Source of the DNA: Chryseobacterium turcicum
GTDB taxonomy: Bacteria; Bacteroidota; Bacteroidia; Flavobacteriales; Weeksellaceae
Assembly (NCBI RefSeq): GCF_021010565.1
Contig: NZ_JAJNAY010000002.1
Coordinates: forward strand, 868,001 to 932,000
DNA: 64,000 nt
Direction: 5' to 3'
Positions 1-9,725 of this stretch are shown piece after piece (position 1 is the stretch's first letter; every line of letters begins with the position of its first letter). Position numbers and translations under genes: made by a program. The notes under the pieces were generated by a model. The model was given only the letters and a program-made list of their open reading frames with translations, made no database searches and was not told the origin of the DNA.

Positions 1-710
1 TGAACAGCATACATTTCTACATCATCTTTTTGATAAGTCTGTGTTCTCATAACGTTGGTATTTGCTAAACGCTGCAGGGCATTATAACGATATATTGAGA
101 TTCCATTATTATAACCTAGCTGTAAAATATAGCTTGTCTTTTCTGTATTGTAAGAAAGATTAAGGCTGTTTTCTTTATAATTAAATTTATTGATACTGGT
201 GTTTCCAATATAATTTCCTACCCAGCCCAAATTGGTATTTTTCTTTAATTTAATATCAATAATCCCTTTAAACTCGGCATCATATTTTGAAGATGGATTC
301 GTATTTACTTCCAACGATTCTACCATTTCTGGTGACAAAGACCTCAGATATGCTTGTAATTCCTGGCTGCTCATTACAACAGGTTTCCCATTGATAAAAA
401 TTGCAGGACTGATTCTTCCTCCAATAAAAATTCCATCTTCAGCATCTACCGTCACACCTGGAGTTTTTCTTAGAACTTCGAGAATATTGGTTGATGTTTT
501 AAAATCTTTATTCCCGGAAACATTCATTATAATATTTCCTTGATTGAGTTTTACATCTCTACGAGAAGATTGGATAATAACTTCCGAAATAGTTGCGACC
601 GAATCTTTTTGTTTTAGAGAATCGGAAAACTTTGCATTGAGAATTTCCTGAGACTTTGCAAAAAATGATAAGAATAATAACAGGATAAAAATCCATAGTT
701 TGGCGTTCAT
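1..710 (-). CDS. Outer-membrane TonB-receptor-like beta-barrel protein (N-terminal part, runs off window)
   Basis: The frame is open from an ATG at 708-710 to the window edge, giving about 236 residues with the C-terminus missing. Residues 1-20 form a signal peptide ending in FFAKSQ. Residues about 40-135 look like a TonB-receptor plug, with TPGVTVDAEDGIFIGG and SPAIFINGKPV. The following residues (NLGWVGNYIGNTSINKF) look like the first barrel strands. This organisation matches the Bacteroidota 'outer membrane beta-barrel' family (PF14905-like), which is related to TonB-dependent receptors. The substrate cannot be told. A TACTTTTG -7 element sits at 732-739 on the minus strand. The gene lies downstream of the AraC-type regulator in the same direction. 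Confidence 0.8.
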   Translation of the reverse strand, partial: MNAKLWIFILLLFLSFFAKSQEILNAKFSDSLKQKDSVATISEVIIQSSRRDVKLNQGNIIMNVSGNKDFKTSTNILEVLRKTPGVTVDAEDGIFIGGRISPAIFINGKPVVMSSQELQAYLRSLSPEMVESLEVNTNPSSKYDAEFKGIIDIKLKKNTNLGWVGNYIGNTSINKFNYKENSLNLSYNTEKTSYILQLGYNNGISIYRYNALQRLANTNVMRTQTYQKDDVEMYAV

Positions 711-790
711 AAGTTTTAAATTTTATGAAACCAAAAGTATTAGACATCGATGAAAAACAGGTTTTGAAGTTTAAATTCCGAAGTCCTAAA

Positions 791-1852
791 TTATAAATTT
801 GAACTTTGAAACCCTGTATCAGAAGGGATTTGGGATTGCTTATACAATAATGGTGTTGTACTCATGATTTTCTTGAAAGTAGAAAAGAAAGTAGATTTAG
901 AATTGAATCCCACTTCATATCCTATCTCCTCAATTTTCAGATAAGATCCATTTTCAATTTTTTCACAGGCCTCGTTGATTCTATATTCATTAATGTATGT
1001 AGAAAAACTTTTACCCAAATTATCATTTAATAATTGTGAAAGCTGATGGGTAGAAATATTCATTTTCAAAGCTAAATCACTTAATTTCAAATTCGGATTT
1101 TTATAAAGTTCTTCCCTATTCATCAACCTTTCTAATTTTGAAACAAAGTTTTCAGCCTGTTGATTAGGTATTTTTTTATTAGAATATTTACTTTCTTCTT
1201 TTACTGTAACTGATTTATTTTTTTTGTTGAATAAAATCAAAACATTTCCATACAGAAGCAAAGAAAACACAAGACTTCCACCCGCACAATACACTTGAAT
1301 CAATCCTGTAGACATCAGTTGATATGCTAAAAAGATCATCACATTACTTGCTAAAACTGGAAGAATAAATTGAGCAGGCTTCTTACCCACTTTTTTTGAA
1401 AGAATAAAATATTCATAAACCGATAGAAAAATGAAAATCGTCCAAATTCCATAAATAAATCTGGCAAAATTTTCATTCCAAGTAATAGGAAAAATTAAAT
1501 ACAAAAGACCGACTGCTCCAAGAATCAGTGTCAGAATACCAAAAGCATTTCCAGCATTTTTAAGATTAAACTGCTCTTGTAAAAAAGAAGAGCGAACATA
1601 ATAATACAAAGCTGGGCCCGTAAAAAACAGTGACGATAAGCCCATATGTGGAATAATTCTAGGCCAATCCGGATAAAAATAAGTACATACAGAAATTCCT
1701 ACACGAATGCTTAATGTTAATAAAATTAAACCTAAGAAGAAATCTGGGATATGTTTCAATTTTTTTACAAACAACAGATAAATCCCCAGCAGAAGCCCAT
1801 TAAAAGCTCCTATTACGCTAAAAAAAAATAACATTTGTTGTTCGAAACTCAT
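791..1852 (-). CDS. Membrane-anchored AraC-family transcriptional regulator
   Basis: 353 residues. The N-terminal half has about seven hydrophobic segments (residues 8-230), starting with FFFSVIGAFNGLLLGIYLLF. After a charged linker, residues about 240-345 form an AraC-type double helix-turn-helix domain, with LKLSDLALKMNISTHQLSQL and later IEEIGYEVGFNSKSTFFSTF. Membrane sensor plus cytoplasmic AraC output is a common Bacteroidota arrangement. The signal and targets are unknown. The barrel gene 80 bp downstream, in the same direction, is a possible target (inference). Confidence 0.9.
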   Translation of the reverse strand: MSFEQQMLFFFSVIGAFNGLLLGIYLLFVKKLKHIPDFFLGLILLTLSIRVGISVCTYFYPDWPRIIPHMGLSSLFFTGPALYYYVRSSFLQEQFNLKNAGNAFGILTLILGAVGLLYLIFPITWNENFARFIYGIWTIFIFLSVYEYFILSKKVGKKPAQFILPVLASNVMIFLAYQLMSTGLIQVYCAGGSLVFSLLLYGNVLILFNKKNKSVTVKEESKYSNKKIPNQQAENFVSKLERLMNREELYKNPNLKLSDLALKMNISTHQLSQLLNDNLGKSFSTYINEYRINEACEKIENGSYLKIEEIGYEVGFNSKSTFFSTFKKIMSTTPLLYKQSQIPSDTGFQSSNL

Positions 1853-1969
1853 TGTTTAGTATCGTTTTATGAATCGTAAATTTAATACATTTCTTATATT
1901 AAAATTTAGATAATATTGTAAAATATTATCCCTAAGGTATATTTTATTATCGATTATATCATTTAAAAC

Positions 1970-2002
1970 AAAAAAAATCCCAAAGCAAAAACTTTGGGAT
2001 TT
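1970..2002 (-). terminator. Rho-independent terminator of gltA
   Basis: On the minus strand an 11-bp stem (AAATCCCAAAG / CTTTGGGATTT, at 1975-1985 and 1992-2002) is followed by a run of seven T. It lies about 20 bp past the gltA stop. Confidence 0.85.
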
Positions 2003-2024
2003 ATATATAGTTGAGAAAACAATA

Positions 2025-3311
2025 TTATCTGTTTGCAATATCGATATAATCTCTTTTTTGAGCTCCTTGGTAAACCTGTCTTGGTCTTCCGATTGGATCT
2101 CCTGTCATTCTCATTTCTTTCCATTGAGCAATCCATCCTGGAAGTCTTCCCAATGCAAACATTACTGTAAACATTTCTGTAGGAATTCCTAATGCTCTGT
2201 AGATGATTCCTGAATAGAAATCTACGTTTGGATATAATTTTCTTTCGATGAAGTATTCGTCTTCCAATGCTACTTTTTCTAACTGCATTGCAATATCAAG
2301 CGCTTTGTCTTCAATTCCTAAAGCTGCTAACAAGTCGTCTGCCGCTTTTTTGATGATTTTTGCTCTTGGGTCAAAGTTTTTGTATACTCTGTGTCCGAAT
2401 CCCATCAAACGGAAGCTATCGTTTTTATCTTTCGCTTTAGCTACCCATTTGTTAACATCTCCACCGTCTTTTTCGATTAATTCAAGCATTTCGATTACCG
2501 CTTGGTTTGCACCACCGTGAAGTGGCCCCCAAAGTGCAGAAATACCTGCAGAAACTGAAGCAAAAAGACCTGTATGAGCAGAACCTACCATTCTTACAGT
2601 AGATGTAGAACAGTTTTGCTCGTGATCAGCGTGAAGGATTAACAATTTATTTAAAGCAGCAGTTACCACCGGGTTGATTACAAACTCTTCGTTTGGTAAT
2701 CTGAAAGCCATTTTATAGAAGTTTTCTACATAATCAAGGCTGTTATCTCCGTGGTTTAATGGTAAACCTAGAGTTTTTCTGTACGTCCAAGCTGCAAGGT
2801 GAGCAAATTTAGCAATCAACAATTCTGCAGCAAGATCCATCTCTTCTTTAGACTGTACATTAACAGATTTAGGGTTAAATGCTGTTAAGGCAGAAGTAAG
2901 AGTAGATAAAACTCCCATTGGGTGAGCAGAACGAGGGAAAGCATCGATGATTTTTTTCATCTCCTCTGCTACGAAGTTATATTTTTTGATGTTACCATTG
3001 AAGGTATTCAACTGATCTTCTGTAGGCAATTCACCGTGTAATAAAAGATACATTACCTCGGTAAAGTTTGATTTCTCAGCGATTTGCTCAATAGGATATC
3101 CTCTGTAATACAATTCTCCTTGATCACCATCAAGATAAGTAATCTCGCTTACTGTAGCACCTGTGTTTTTGTACCCTAAATCTAAGGTAATAAGACCTGT
3201 TTGGTCTCTTAATTTTGAAATATCTATTCCTCTGTCTCCGATTGTACTATCTACGATAGGATATTCATACGAATTACCGTCATAATTCAATATAACTTTG
3301 TTGTCTGACAT
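2025..3311 (-). CDS. gltA: Citrate synthase
   Basis: 428 residues from the ATG at 3309-3311. A longer in-frame start at 3350 would add 13 residues (MCIFKKFKLKYYI) overlapping the eno terminator, so I reject it. The enzyme condenses acetyl-CoA and oxaloacetate in the TCA cycle. Catalytic residues are visible: H265 in GPLHGG, H307 in GFGHRVYK and D364 in NVDFYSG. H230 in HADHEQN is also conserved. The length and the N-terminal beta domain fit the hexameric type II enzyme of Gram-negative bacteria. The gene lies downstream of eno, but a terminator separates them. Confidence 0.97.
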   Translation of the reverse strand: MSDNKVILNYDGNSYEYPIVDSTIGDRGIDISKLRDQTGLITLDLGYKNTGATVSEITYLDGDQGELYYRGYPIEQIAEKSNFTEVMYLLLHGELPTEDQLNTFNGNIKKYNFVAEEMKKIIDAFPRSAHPMGVLSTLTSALTAFNPKSVNVQSKEEMDLAAELLIAKFAHLAAWTYRKTLGLPLNHGDNSLDYVENFYKMAFRLPNEEFVINPVVTAALNKLLILHADHEQNCSTSTVRMVGSAHTGLFASVSAGISALWGPLHGGANQAVIEMLELIEKDGGDVNKWVAKAKDKNDSFRLMGFGHRVYKNFDPRAKIIKKAADDLLAALGIEDKALDIAMQLEKVALEDEYFIERKLYPNVDFYSGIIYRALGIPTEMFTVMFALGRLPGWIAQWKEMRMTGDPIGRPRQVYQGAQKRDYIDIANR

Positions 3312-3345
3312 TATATAATATTTTAATTTAAATTTCTTAAAAATA

Positions 3346-3388
3346 CACAAAAAACAGCAATACCAAAAAAGTTTGCTGTTTTTTTTAT
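3346..3388 (-). terminator. Terminator between eno and gltA
   Basis: The inverted repeat AAAACAGCAA (3351-3360) / TTGCTGTTTT (3373-3382) is followed on the minus strand by a T-rich tract. It sits directly downstream of the eno stop codon and upstream of gltA, so the two genes are probably separate transcripts. Confidence 0.75.
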
Positions 3389-3393
3389 CTAAT

Positions 3394-4689
<1,296 letters not shown>

Positions 4690-4710
4690 TTATCTATTTT
4701 ATAGTTTATA

Positions 4711-4718
4711 CAAATTTA
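4711..4718 (-). promoter_or_regulatory. Likely -7 element of the eno promoter
   Basis: TAAATTTG on the minus strand fits the Bacteroidota TAnnTTTG element, 24 bp before the eno ATG. No clear -33 TTG is seen at the usual distance. Confidence 0.4.
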
Positions 4719-4835
4719 CTCAAAAATTAACTTTTTTCGCTTAATTAGCAACCTCTTTTCTTGAAATATGAGTTAAATTTTAGTTAATTTTACATTGCTA
4801 ACAATACGCACTACAACCGATAAATTTAAAATAAT

Positions 4836-5255
4836 ATGATTAAAAAAATTATTACAGTCACTATAATTTCAACTTTAATGATTGCTTGCAATAAAGAAGG
4901 AAAAAAAGAGGTTATAAAAGCTGATCCAGCACCCACAGAAGTTCTTGCTGATAACGGAGCACAAGATTCTACGATTGCTTACAAAACCGACATCGAAGGT
5001 AATAAAAGCATAAAGACAGATTTCGTTTACAAAGCGACTGACAAGTCTTTGGTAAAAGTAGTTTTCAATTATGACCCTAAAAACAGAACTGTTTCTATCA
5101 CCAATAACAATAAAACTTTTGTACTAGAAAAATCTGAAGCCAAAGTACATGAAACAATTTATAAAAAAGATGATATGACGGCTACCGTAAAAGGAGATAG
5201 CCTAATCATCCATCAAGGTAATAACATTATCGAATTGGAAAGAACAAAAATCTAA
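4836..5255 (+). CDS. Small lipoprotein of unknown function
   Basis: 139 residues with a lipoprotein signal: a basic start, a hydrophobic core and a cleavage site at IACN, so Cys18 would carry the lipid. The mature part is charged and predicted to be beta-rich (VVFNYDPKNRTVSITNNNKTFVLE), a pattern seen in small Bacteroidota periplasmic or surface lipoproteins. I recognise no family. It stands alone on the plus strand between eno (divergent) and a GLPGLI gene (convergent), with a shared terminator behind it. Confidence 0.75.
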   Translation: MIKKIITVTIISTLMIACNKEGKKEVIKADPAPTEVLADNGAQDSTIAYKTDIEGNKSIKTDFVYKATDKSLVKVVFNYDPKNRTVSITNNNKTFVLEKSEAKVHETIYKKDDMTATVKGDSLIIHQGNNIIELERTKI

Positions 5256-5260
5256 AACAT

Positions 5261-5293
5261 AAAAGAACCGTTCAAAATTTGAACGGTTCTTTT
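5261..5293. terminator. Bidirectional terminator hairpin
   Basis: AAAAGAACCGTTCAAA and its complement form a near-perfect stem of about 15 bp with T-runs on both sides. It serves the plus-strand lipoprotein gene, and possibly the convergent GLPGLI gene ending at 5351. Confidence 0.85.
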
Positions 5294-5350
5294 ATATCTG
5301 AAAGAATTAAAGTCAGCACAGAGTTTATATGAAATTTCAATTTTTACTTC

Positions 5351-6169
5351 CTATTTATATTTAACGGCCTTATCTAGTTCTATAGGATTATAATTATTGA
5401 TAATCTTGAGCTGGTAATCTTTTTTAATACTTTTCAGCCCTTCTACGCTGTTAATTTCTTTATCAAAAATAGTTAATCCCCAAGTTCCAGCTTTCATTGT
5501 ATAATATTCGCTGAAAGGATTATTGTAGTTATCTATCAATAATTTCTGATATTGTTTTAACGTAATCAATATTGGATTTAACCCTAAATTAGATTCAACA
5601 ACATTAGAAGTATCAAACGCTGATAGCATTTTGTTAAGCGAAACTAATGTATAATTAAAATTATTATTGGAATCTTTTACTTCAAAAATTAATCCTGGCA
5701 ATCCTCTAAACTTATAAGGTCCTTCCGAAACGGGTATTTCGAGAGAAAACCAAGCAATCCATTTTCGACCTCCCCAAATAGCTTCTGCTTTTTGTACTTT
5801 GTAATTGTTTAAGAGTTTTACATCCGATCGTATTTTCCAATTAATCTCATCCGAAGAAATATAATTATAATATTTATCTCCTACATTCACAAAATTTTCA
5901 TTTTCAAAAGAACCTATTTTTCTTTTTATTACCTGCTGTATAGGAAAACCATAAGATAGTATAGCACCACTTCTTACCAAAGAATCTAATATGATTAATT
6001 TTTTATAATAAAACTTCGAGTCATCTTTATCTATATCAAGCACCATTTCAATATGATCACTATTGGGATTCAATGAATCTAGTTTATAACTAAAATCATA
6101 CATTACTCTATAATCCTGTGAGTAAGAATATTGAATAAAAAACAGAAAAAACAAAAAATATTTATACAT
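5351..6169 (-). CDS. GLPGLI family protein
   Basis: 272 residues with a signal peptide (MYKYFLFFLFFIQYSYSQ). The family signature GPYKFRGLPGLIFEV lies near residue 150, preceded by a GGRKWIAWFS segment. GLPGLI proteins (TIGR01200-type) are secreted Bacteroidota proteins of unknown function. This is one of three paralogues in the window; it resembles the one at 28227 more than the one at 24378 (shared GGR.WIAWFS...EGPYKFRGLPGLIFE). Confidence 0.9.
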   Translation of the reverse strand: MYKYFLFFLFFIQYSYSQDYRVMYDFSYKLDSLNPNSDHIEMVLDIDKDDSKFYYKKLIILDSLVRSGAILSYGFPIQQVIKRKIGSFENENFVNVGDKYYNYISSDEINWKIRSDVKLLNNYKVQKAEAIWGGRKWIAWFSLEIPVSEGPYKFRGLPGLIFEVKDSNNNFNYTLVSLNKMLSAFDTSNVVESNLGLNPILITLKQYQKLLIDNYNNPFSEYYTMKAGTWGLTIFDKEINSVEGLKSIKKDYQLKIINNYNPIELDKAVKYK

Positions 6170-6259
6170 TAATTGATACCATTTTTAAAATTAGTTTAAA
6201 AAACATTGAAACTTACATTAAAATATTCGAAAAAATGAAGGTTTTAAGTTTTTTCCACA

Positions 6260-6296
6260 AAAAAACCGTTCAGAAATCTGAACGGTTTTTTTTTTT
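6260..6296. terminator. Terminator at the end of the ribosomal superoperon
   Basis: The stem AAAAACCGTTCAGA / TCTGAACGGTTTTT has T-runs on both strands, so it can stop the minus-strand superoperon just past rplQ. The loop is very short. Its core (ACCGTTCA..TGAACGGT) resembles the hairpin at 5261. Confidence 0.85.
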
Positions 6297-6313
6297 ATAT
6301 ATCTGAATGAATA

Positions 6314-6832
6314 TTATTCTCCAGCTTTTTCTTCAGTAGAATCAGTTGATTCAGCTTTAGCTTCTTCAACTTTTTCTTCTGCTACAGGAGCAGCTTCAAC
6401 AGCTACTTTTGCAGTAGTAGATCTTCTACTTCTTCTTGTCGTCTTTTTCTCCTCAGCATTAGGATTGTAAAGTTCGTTGAAATCAACAAGCTCGATAAGA
6501 GCCATGTCAGCAGCATCACCTTTTCTGAAACCAGTTTTGATGATTCTTGTGTAACCTCCGTTTCTTTCTGCGATTTTAGGAGCTACTGATCTGAAAAGTT
6601 CAGTAACAGCCTCTTTACTTTGAAGATATGAAAAAACAATTCTTCTATTGTGTGTAGTATCTTCTTTTGCCTTTGTTAATAGAGGCTCAACATATACTCT
6701 TAAAGCTTTAGCTTTAGCTACAGTAGTGTTGATTCTCTTATGCTCAATTAGAGAACAAGCCATATTAGAAAGTAACGCGCTTCTGTGAGAAGAAGTTCTT
6801 CCTAAGTGATTGAATTTTTTACCGTGTCTCAT
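6314..6832 (-). CDS. rplQ: 50S ribosomal protein L17
   Basis: 172 residues. The first ~125 ([20 protein letters not shown]..., ending near VDFNELYN) are the conserved L17 fold, which sits near the peptide exit tunnel. A C-terminal extension of about 45 residues is rich in Lys, Glu, Ala and Thr, and is longer than in the roughly 125-residue enterobacterial protein. It is the last gene of the alpha part of the superoperon, 6 bp after rpoA, with a terminator directly behind it. Confidence 0.97.
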   Translation of the reverse strand: MRHGKKFNHLGRTSSHRSALLSNMACSLIEHKRINTTVAKAKALRVYVEPLLTKAKEDTTHNRRIVFSYLQSKEAVTELFRSVAPKIAERNGGYTRIIKTGFRKGDAADMALIELVDFNELYNPNAEEKKTTRRSRRSTTAKVAVEAAPVAEEKVEEAKAESTDSTEEKAGE

Positions 6833-6838
6833 TATTAT

Positions 6839-7834
6839 TTAATTATCAGCGTCTAATTTATATTTTGCAACGTCAAAACCGAAGTTAAGACCTTTTGAAT
6901 GCACCAATTCTTCTAGTTCTGTCAAAGATTTTTTACCAAAATTTCTGAATTTCATCAAATCAGACTTACTGTAAGAAACAAGCTCACCTAGAGTTTCTAC
7001 TTCAGCTGCTTTTAGACAGTTTAGGGCTCTTACAGAAAGATCCATATCTGCTAATTTAGACTTAAGTAGTTGTCTTGTGTGAAGAGTTTCTTCATCGTAT
7101 TGGATAGATGCTTTCACAGCTTCAGTCTCCAAAGTGATTCTCTCATCAGAGAACAACATGAAGTGATAAATTAATATCTTAGAAGCTTCAGTTAAAGCAT
7201 TCTGAGGGCTTATAGAGCCATCAGTTTCTATATCTAATACAAGTTTTTCGTAGTCTGTTTTTTGCTCTACACGGTAATTTTCAATACTATACTGTACTTT
7301 TTTGATCGGCGTAAATATAGAGTCAATAGCAATAGTTCCTACAGGAGCATTGTTTGACTTATTTTGTTCGGAAGGAACATACCCTCTTCCCTTTTCTATG
7401 TTGAACGTAATTTCAAAAGTGACATCCGAGTTTAGGTTACATATCATCAATTCTGGATTCAAGATTTCAAATCCGTTGATAGACTGTCCTAAGTCTCCAG
7501 CAGTAATCACAGTTTGACCAGAAACTTTAGCGATAACCTGCTCTGACACTTGGTTTTCTGCTGTAGCTTTAAGTCTTACTTGCTTAAGGTTAAGAATAAT
7601 TTCGGTAACGTCTTCAATTACTCCTGGGATAGTTGAAAATTCGTGCTCTACACCTTCTATTTTGATAGATGAAATAGCGTATCCTTCCAGAGAAGAAAGC
7701 AACACTCTTCTCAAAGCATTACCGATTGTAAGCCCGAAACCTGGTTCTAGAGGTCGAAATTCGAATTGACCTTTAAATTCATCAGAGTTAAGTAGAATTA
7801 CTTTATCGGGTTTTATGAATTGTAAAATTGCCAT
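6839..7834 (-). CDS. rpoA: DNA-directed RNA polymerase alpha subunit
   Basis: 331 residues. The N-terminal dimerisation domain shows [20 protein letters not shown]. The C-terminal domain (residues ~255-325) shows [16 protein letters not shown] and [16 protein letters not shown], the part that contacts UP elements and activators. It forms the platform for beta and beta' assembly. It lies between rpsD and rplQ, the usual alpha-operon order. Confidence 0.98.
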   Translation of the reverse strand: MAILQFIKPDKVILLNSDEFKGQFEFRPLEPGFGLTIGNALRRVLLSSLEGYAISSIKIEGVEHEFSTIPGVIEDVTEIILNLKQVRLKATAENQVSEQVIAKVSGQTVITAGDLGQSINGFEILNPELMICNLNSDVTFEITFNIEKGRGYVPSEQNKSNNAPVGTIAIDSIFTPIKKVQYSIENYRVEQKTDYEKLVLDIETDGSISPQNALTEASKILIYHFMLFSDERITLETEAVKASIQYDEETLHTRQLLKSKLADMDLSVRALNCLKAAEVETLGELVSYSKSDLMKFRNFGKKSLTELEELVHSKGLNFGFDVAKYKLDADN

Positions 7835-7867
7835 ATTATTGGGTTGAGCAAAAATTTGATTAAAAAA

Positions 7868-8476
7868 TTATTTAGAGTAAAGTTCGACGATAAGCTGTTC
7901 CTTGATGTCTTCCGGAATTTGGATTCTTTCAGGAGCAGAAATGAAGGTACCTTCTTTTTTCTCGTCATTGAACTGTAACCACTCATAATTTGCTTTTGAT
8001 GCCAAAGCATCAGCAACAACTTCAAGAGACTTAGATTTTTCTCTTACAGCGATTACATCACCAGCTTTCACTAAATAAGATGGAATGTTAAGGATCTCAC
8101 CATTCACAGTAATGTGTCTGTGAGAAGTTAACTGTCTTGCTCCAGATCTAGTTTTAGCAAAACCTAATCTGTAAACAACGTTATCCAATCTTGATTCGCA
8201 AAGTTGTAATAGGACTTCCCCTGTTACCCCTTTACTTCTGTGTGCTTTTTCAAACAAGTTTGCAAATTGTCTTTCTAAAATACCGTAAGTATATTTAGCT
8301 TTTTGCTTTTCCATTAACTGGACAGCATATTCTGATTTCTTTGCTCCTCTTCTTTTGTTAACGCCATGTTGTCCTGGCGGTTGGTTTTTTCTTTTCTCGA
8401 AGTTTTTATCATCTCCGTAGATTGCAGCACCAAACTTTCTAGCAATCTTAGTTTTAGGTCCAATATATCTTGCCAT
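7868..8476 (-). CDS. rpsD: 30S ribosomal protein S4
   Basis: 202 residues, beginning [16 protein letters not shown]. An S4 RNA-binding domain lies around residues 90-155 ([22 protein letters not shown]). It nucleates 16S rRNA folding, and in other bacteria represses the alpha operon. It lies between rpsK and rpoA with short gaps. The zinc-binding Cys cluster of some S4 proteins is absent. Confidence 0.98.
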   Translation of the reverse strand: MARYIGPKTKIARKFGAAIYGDDKNFEKRKNQPPGQHGVNKRRGAKKSEYAVQLMEKQKAKYTYGILERQFANLFEKAHRSKGVTGEVLLQLCESRLDNVVYRLGFAKTRSGARQLTSHRHITVNGEILNIPSYLVKAGDVIAVREKSKSLEVVADALASKANYEWLQFNDEKKEGTFISAPERIQIPEDIKEQLIVELYSK

Positions 8477-8495
8477 AATGGGTAAATTCTAAAAA

Positions 8496-8885
8496 TTAAA
8501 CTCTTCTTCTTTTCGGTGGTCTACATCCATTGTGTGGCATTGGAGTAACGTCAATAATTTCGCTAACTTCGATACCTGAATTGTGAATTGTTCTGATAGC
8601 AGACTCTCTACCTGCACCAGGACCTTTCACATACACCTTTACTCTTCTAAGACCCGCTTCGTGAGCTACAGTAGAGCAATTTTCTGCTGCCATTTGAGCA
8701 GCAAAAGGAGTGTTCTTTTTAGAACCTCTGAACCCCATTTTACCGGCAGATGCCCAAGAGATAACCTCTCCGCTTTTATTTGTTAAAGAAATGATGATGT
8801 TATTGAAAGAAGCTTGAATATGCGCTTCACCAATAGCCTCAACTTTTACTTTTCTTTTTTTAACTACTTTAGTTTGTTTTGCCAT
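8496..8885 (-). CDS. rpsK: 30S ribosomal protein S11
   Basis: 129 residues. Typical segments are [20 protein letters not shown], the [14 protein letters not shown] loop and the basic tail [12 protein letters not shown], which binds the platform of the 30S subunit near the mRNA exit. It is 12 bp from rpsM. Confidence 0.98.
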   Translation of the reverse strand: MAKQTKVVKKRKVKVEAIGEAHIQASFNNIIISLTNKSGEVISWASAGKMGFRGSKKNTPFAAQMAAENCSTVAHEAGLRRVKVYVKGPGAGRESAIRTIHNSGIEVSEIIDVTPMPHNGCRPPKRRRV

Positions 8886-8897
8886 AATTCCTAACGA

Positions 8898-9275
8898 TTA
8901 TTTACTTGCTTTTTTCTTGTTAGCAACTGTTTTTCTCTTTCCTTTACGGGTTCTCGAGTTGTTTTTCGTTCTCTGGCCTCTTAAAGGTAGTCCTAGTCTG
9001 TGACGTATTCCTCGTTGGCATCCTATGTCCATTAATCGCTTAATGTTCAATTGCACTTCAGATCTAAGCTCTCCCTCCACTTTAATGTTTTCTGAGATAT
9101 ACGTTCTGATTGCAGCCAATTCATCGTCATTCCATTCGTTGACTTTCTTGTCTTCGCTGATACCGGCAGCCTTAAGGATTTCAGAAGAAGTACTTCTTCC
9201 AACTCCATAAATATAAGTTAAACCGATAACACCTCTTTTGTTTTTTGGTAAATCAATACCTGAAATTCTCGCCAT
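8898..9275 (-). CDS. rpsM: 30S ribosomal protein S13
   Basis: 125 residues. The N-terminal helix-two-turn-helix starts [15 protein letters not shown]. The signature [19 protein letters not shown] is near residue 90, and the tail is rich in Lys and Arg, reaching toward the P-site tRNA. It follows rpmJ directly: the rpmJ stop is 4 bp upstream of this ATG. Confidence 0.98.
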   Translation of the reverse strand: MARISGIDLPKNKRGVIGLTYIYGVGRSTSSEILKAAGISEDKKVNEWNDDELAAIRTYISENIKVEGELRSEVQLNIKRLMDIGCQRGIRHRLGLPLRGQRTKNNSRTRKGKRKTVANKKKASK

Positions 9276-9278
9276 AAT

Positions 9279-9395
9279 TTAGCCTTGTCTTTGTTTAAAT
9301 TTGGGGTTTTTCTTGTTGATTACAAATAGTACACCTTTTCTGCGTACAATTTTGCAATCAGCACTTCTTTTTTTAATTGATGCTCTAACTTTCAT
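9279..9395 (-). CDS. rpmJ: 50S ribosomal protein L36 (zinc-free type)
   Basis: 38 codons read from the sequence: ATG at 9393-9395, stop at 9279-9281. The protein starts [20 protein letters not shown] and ends KFKQRQG, which is diagnostic for L36. Of the usual zinc ligands (C11, C14, C27, H33) only C14 remains; the others are Ser, Asn and Phe, so this is the C-minus form that does not bind zinc. It sits between infA and rpsM, its conserved place. Confidence 0.95.
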   Translation of the reverse strand: MKVRASIKKRSADCKIVRRKGVLFVINKKNPKFKQRQG

Positions 9396-9469
9396 TTGAA
9401 AATTTTTGTTTTTTTTACTAGTCAAATGCAATCAGTGATTTCATTTGAAAATATTCATTTTTAACAAGG

Positions 9470-9500
9470 GCCAAATGGGGACCCGAAGATCCCATTTGGC
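9470..9500 (-). other. Strong intercistronic RNA hairpin between infA and rpmJ
   Basis: GCCAAATGGG (9470-9479) pairs perfectly with CCCATTTGGC (9491-9500). In the minus-strand mRNA the loop reads AUCUUCGGGUC, which can add three pairs capped by a cUUCGg tetraloop. No T-run follows, so it does not look like a terminator. It begins 6 bp after the infA stop. An mRNA-processing, stability or ribosomal-protein-binding role is inference. Confidence 0.6.
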
Positions 9501-9506
9501 ATTTGT

Positions 9507-9722
9507 TTAATATCTAAATGTAATTCTCCCCTTCGTAAGATCGTAAGGAGACATTTCTAATTTTACCTTATCACCAGGTAATAGTTTAATATAATGCATA
9601 CGCATTTTACCAGAGATATGAGCAATAAGTACATGCCCATTTTCTAGTTCTACGCGGAACTGAGCGTTCGAAAGTGCTTCCGTTATAACGCCATCCTGTT
9701 CAATATGTTTTTGTTTTGCCAT
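9507..9722 (-). CDS. infA: Translation initiation factor IF-1
   Basis: 71 residues, a single OB-fold S1-like domain: [20 protein letters not shown], then [22 protein letters not shown] and [11 protein letters not shown]. It binds the 30S A site during initiation. The start lies 3 bp after the secY stop, so the two are probably translationally coupled. Confidence 0.98.
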   Translation of the reverse strand: MAKQKHIEQDGVITEALSNAQFRVELENGHVLIAHISGKMRMHYIKLLPGDKVKLEMSPYDLTKGRITFRY

Positions 9723-9725
9723 AAA

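Noticed and set aside
3312..3350. Longer citrate synthase start
   Set aside because: It adds 13 atypical residues and runs into the eno terminator hairpin.
6260..6296. Shared hairpin core with 5261-5293 as a mobile repeat
   Set aside because: Both are ordinary terminators with a similar core; two copies are too few to call a repeat family.
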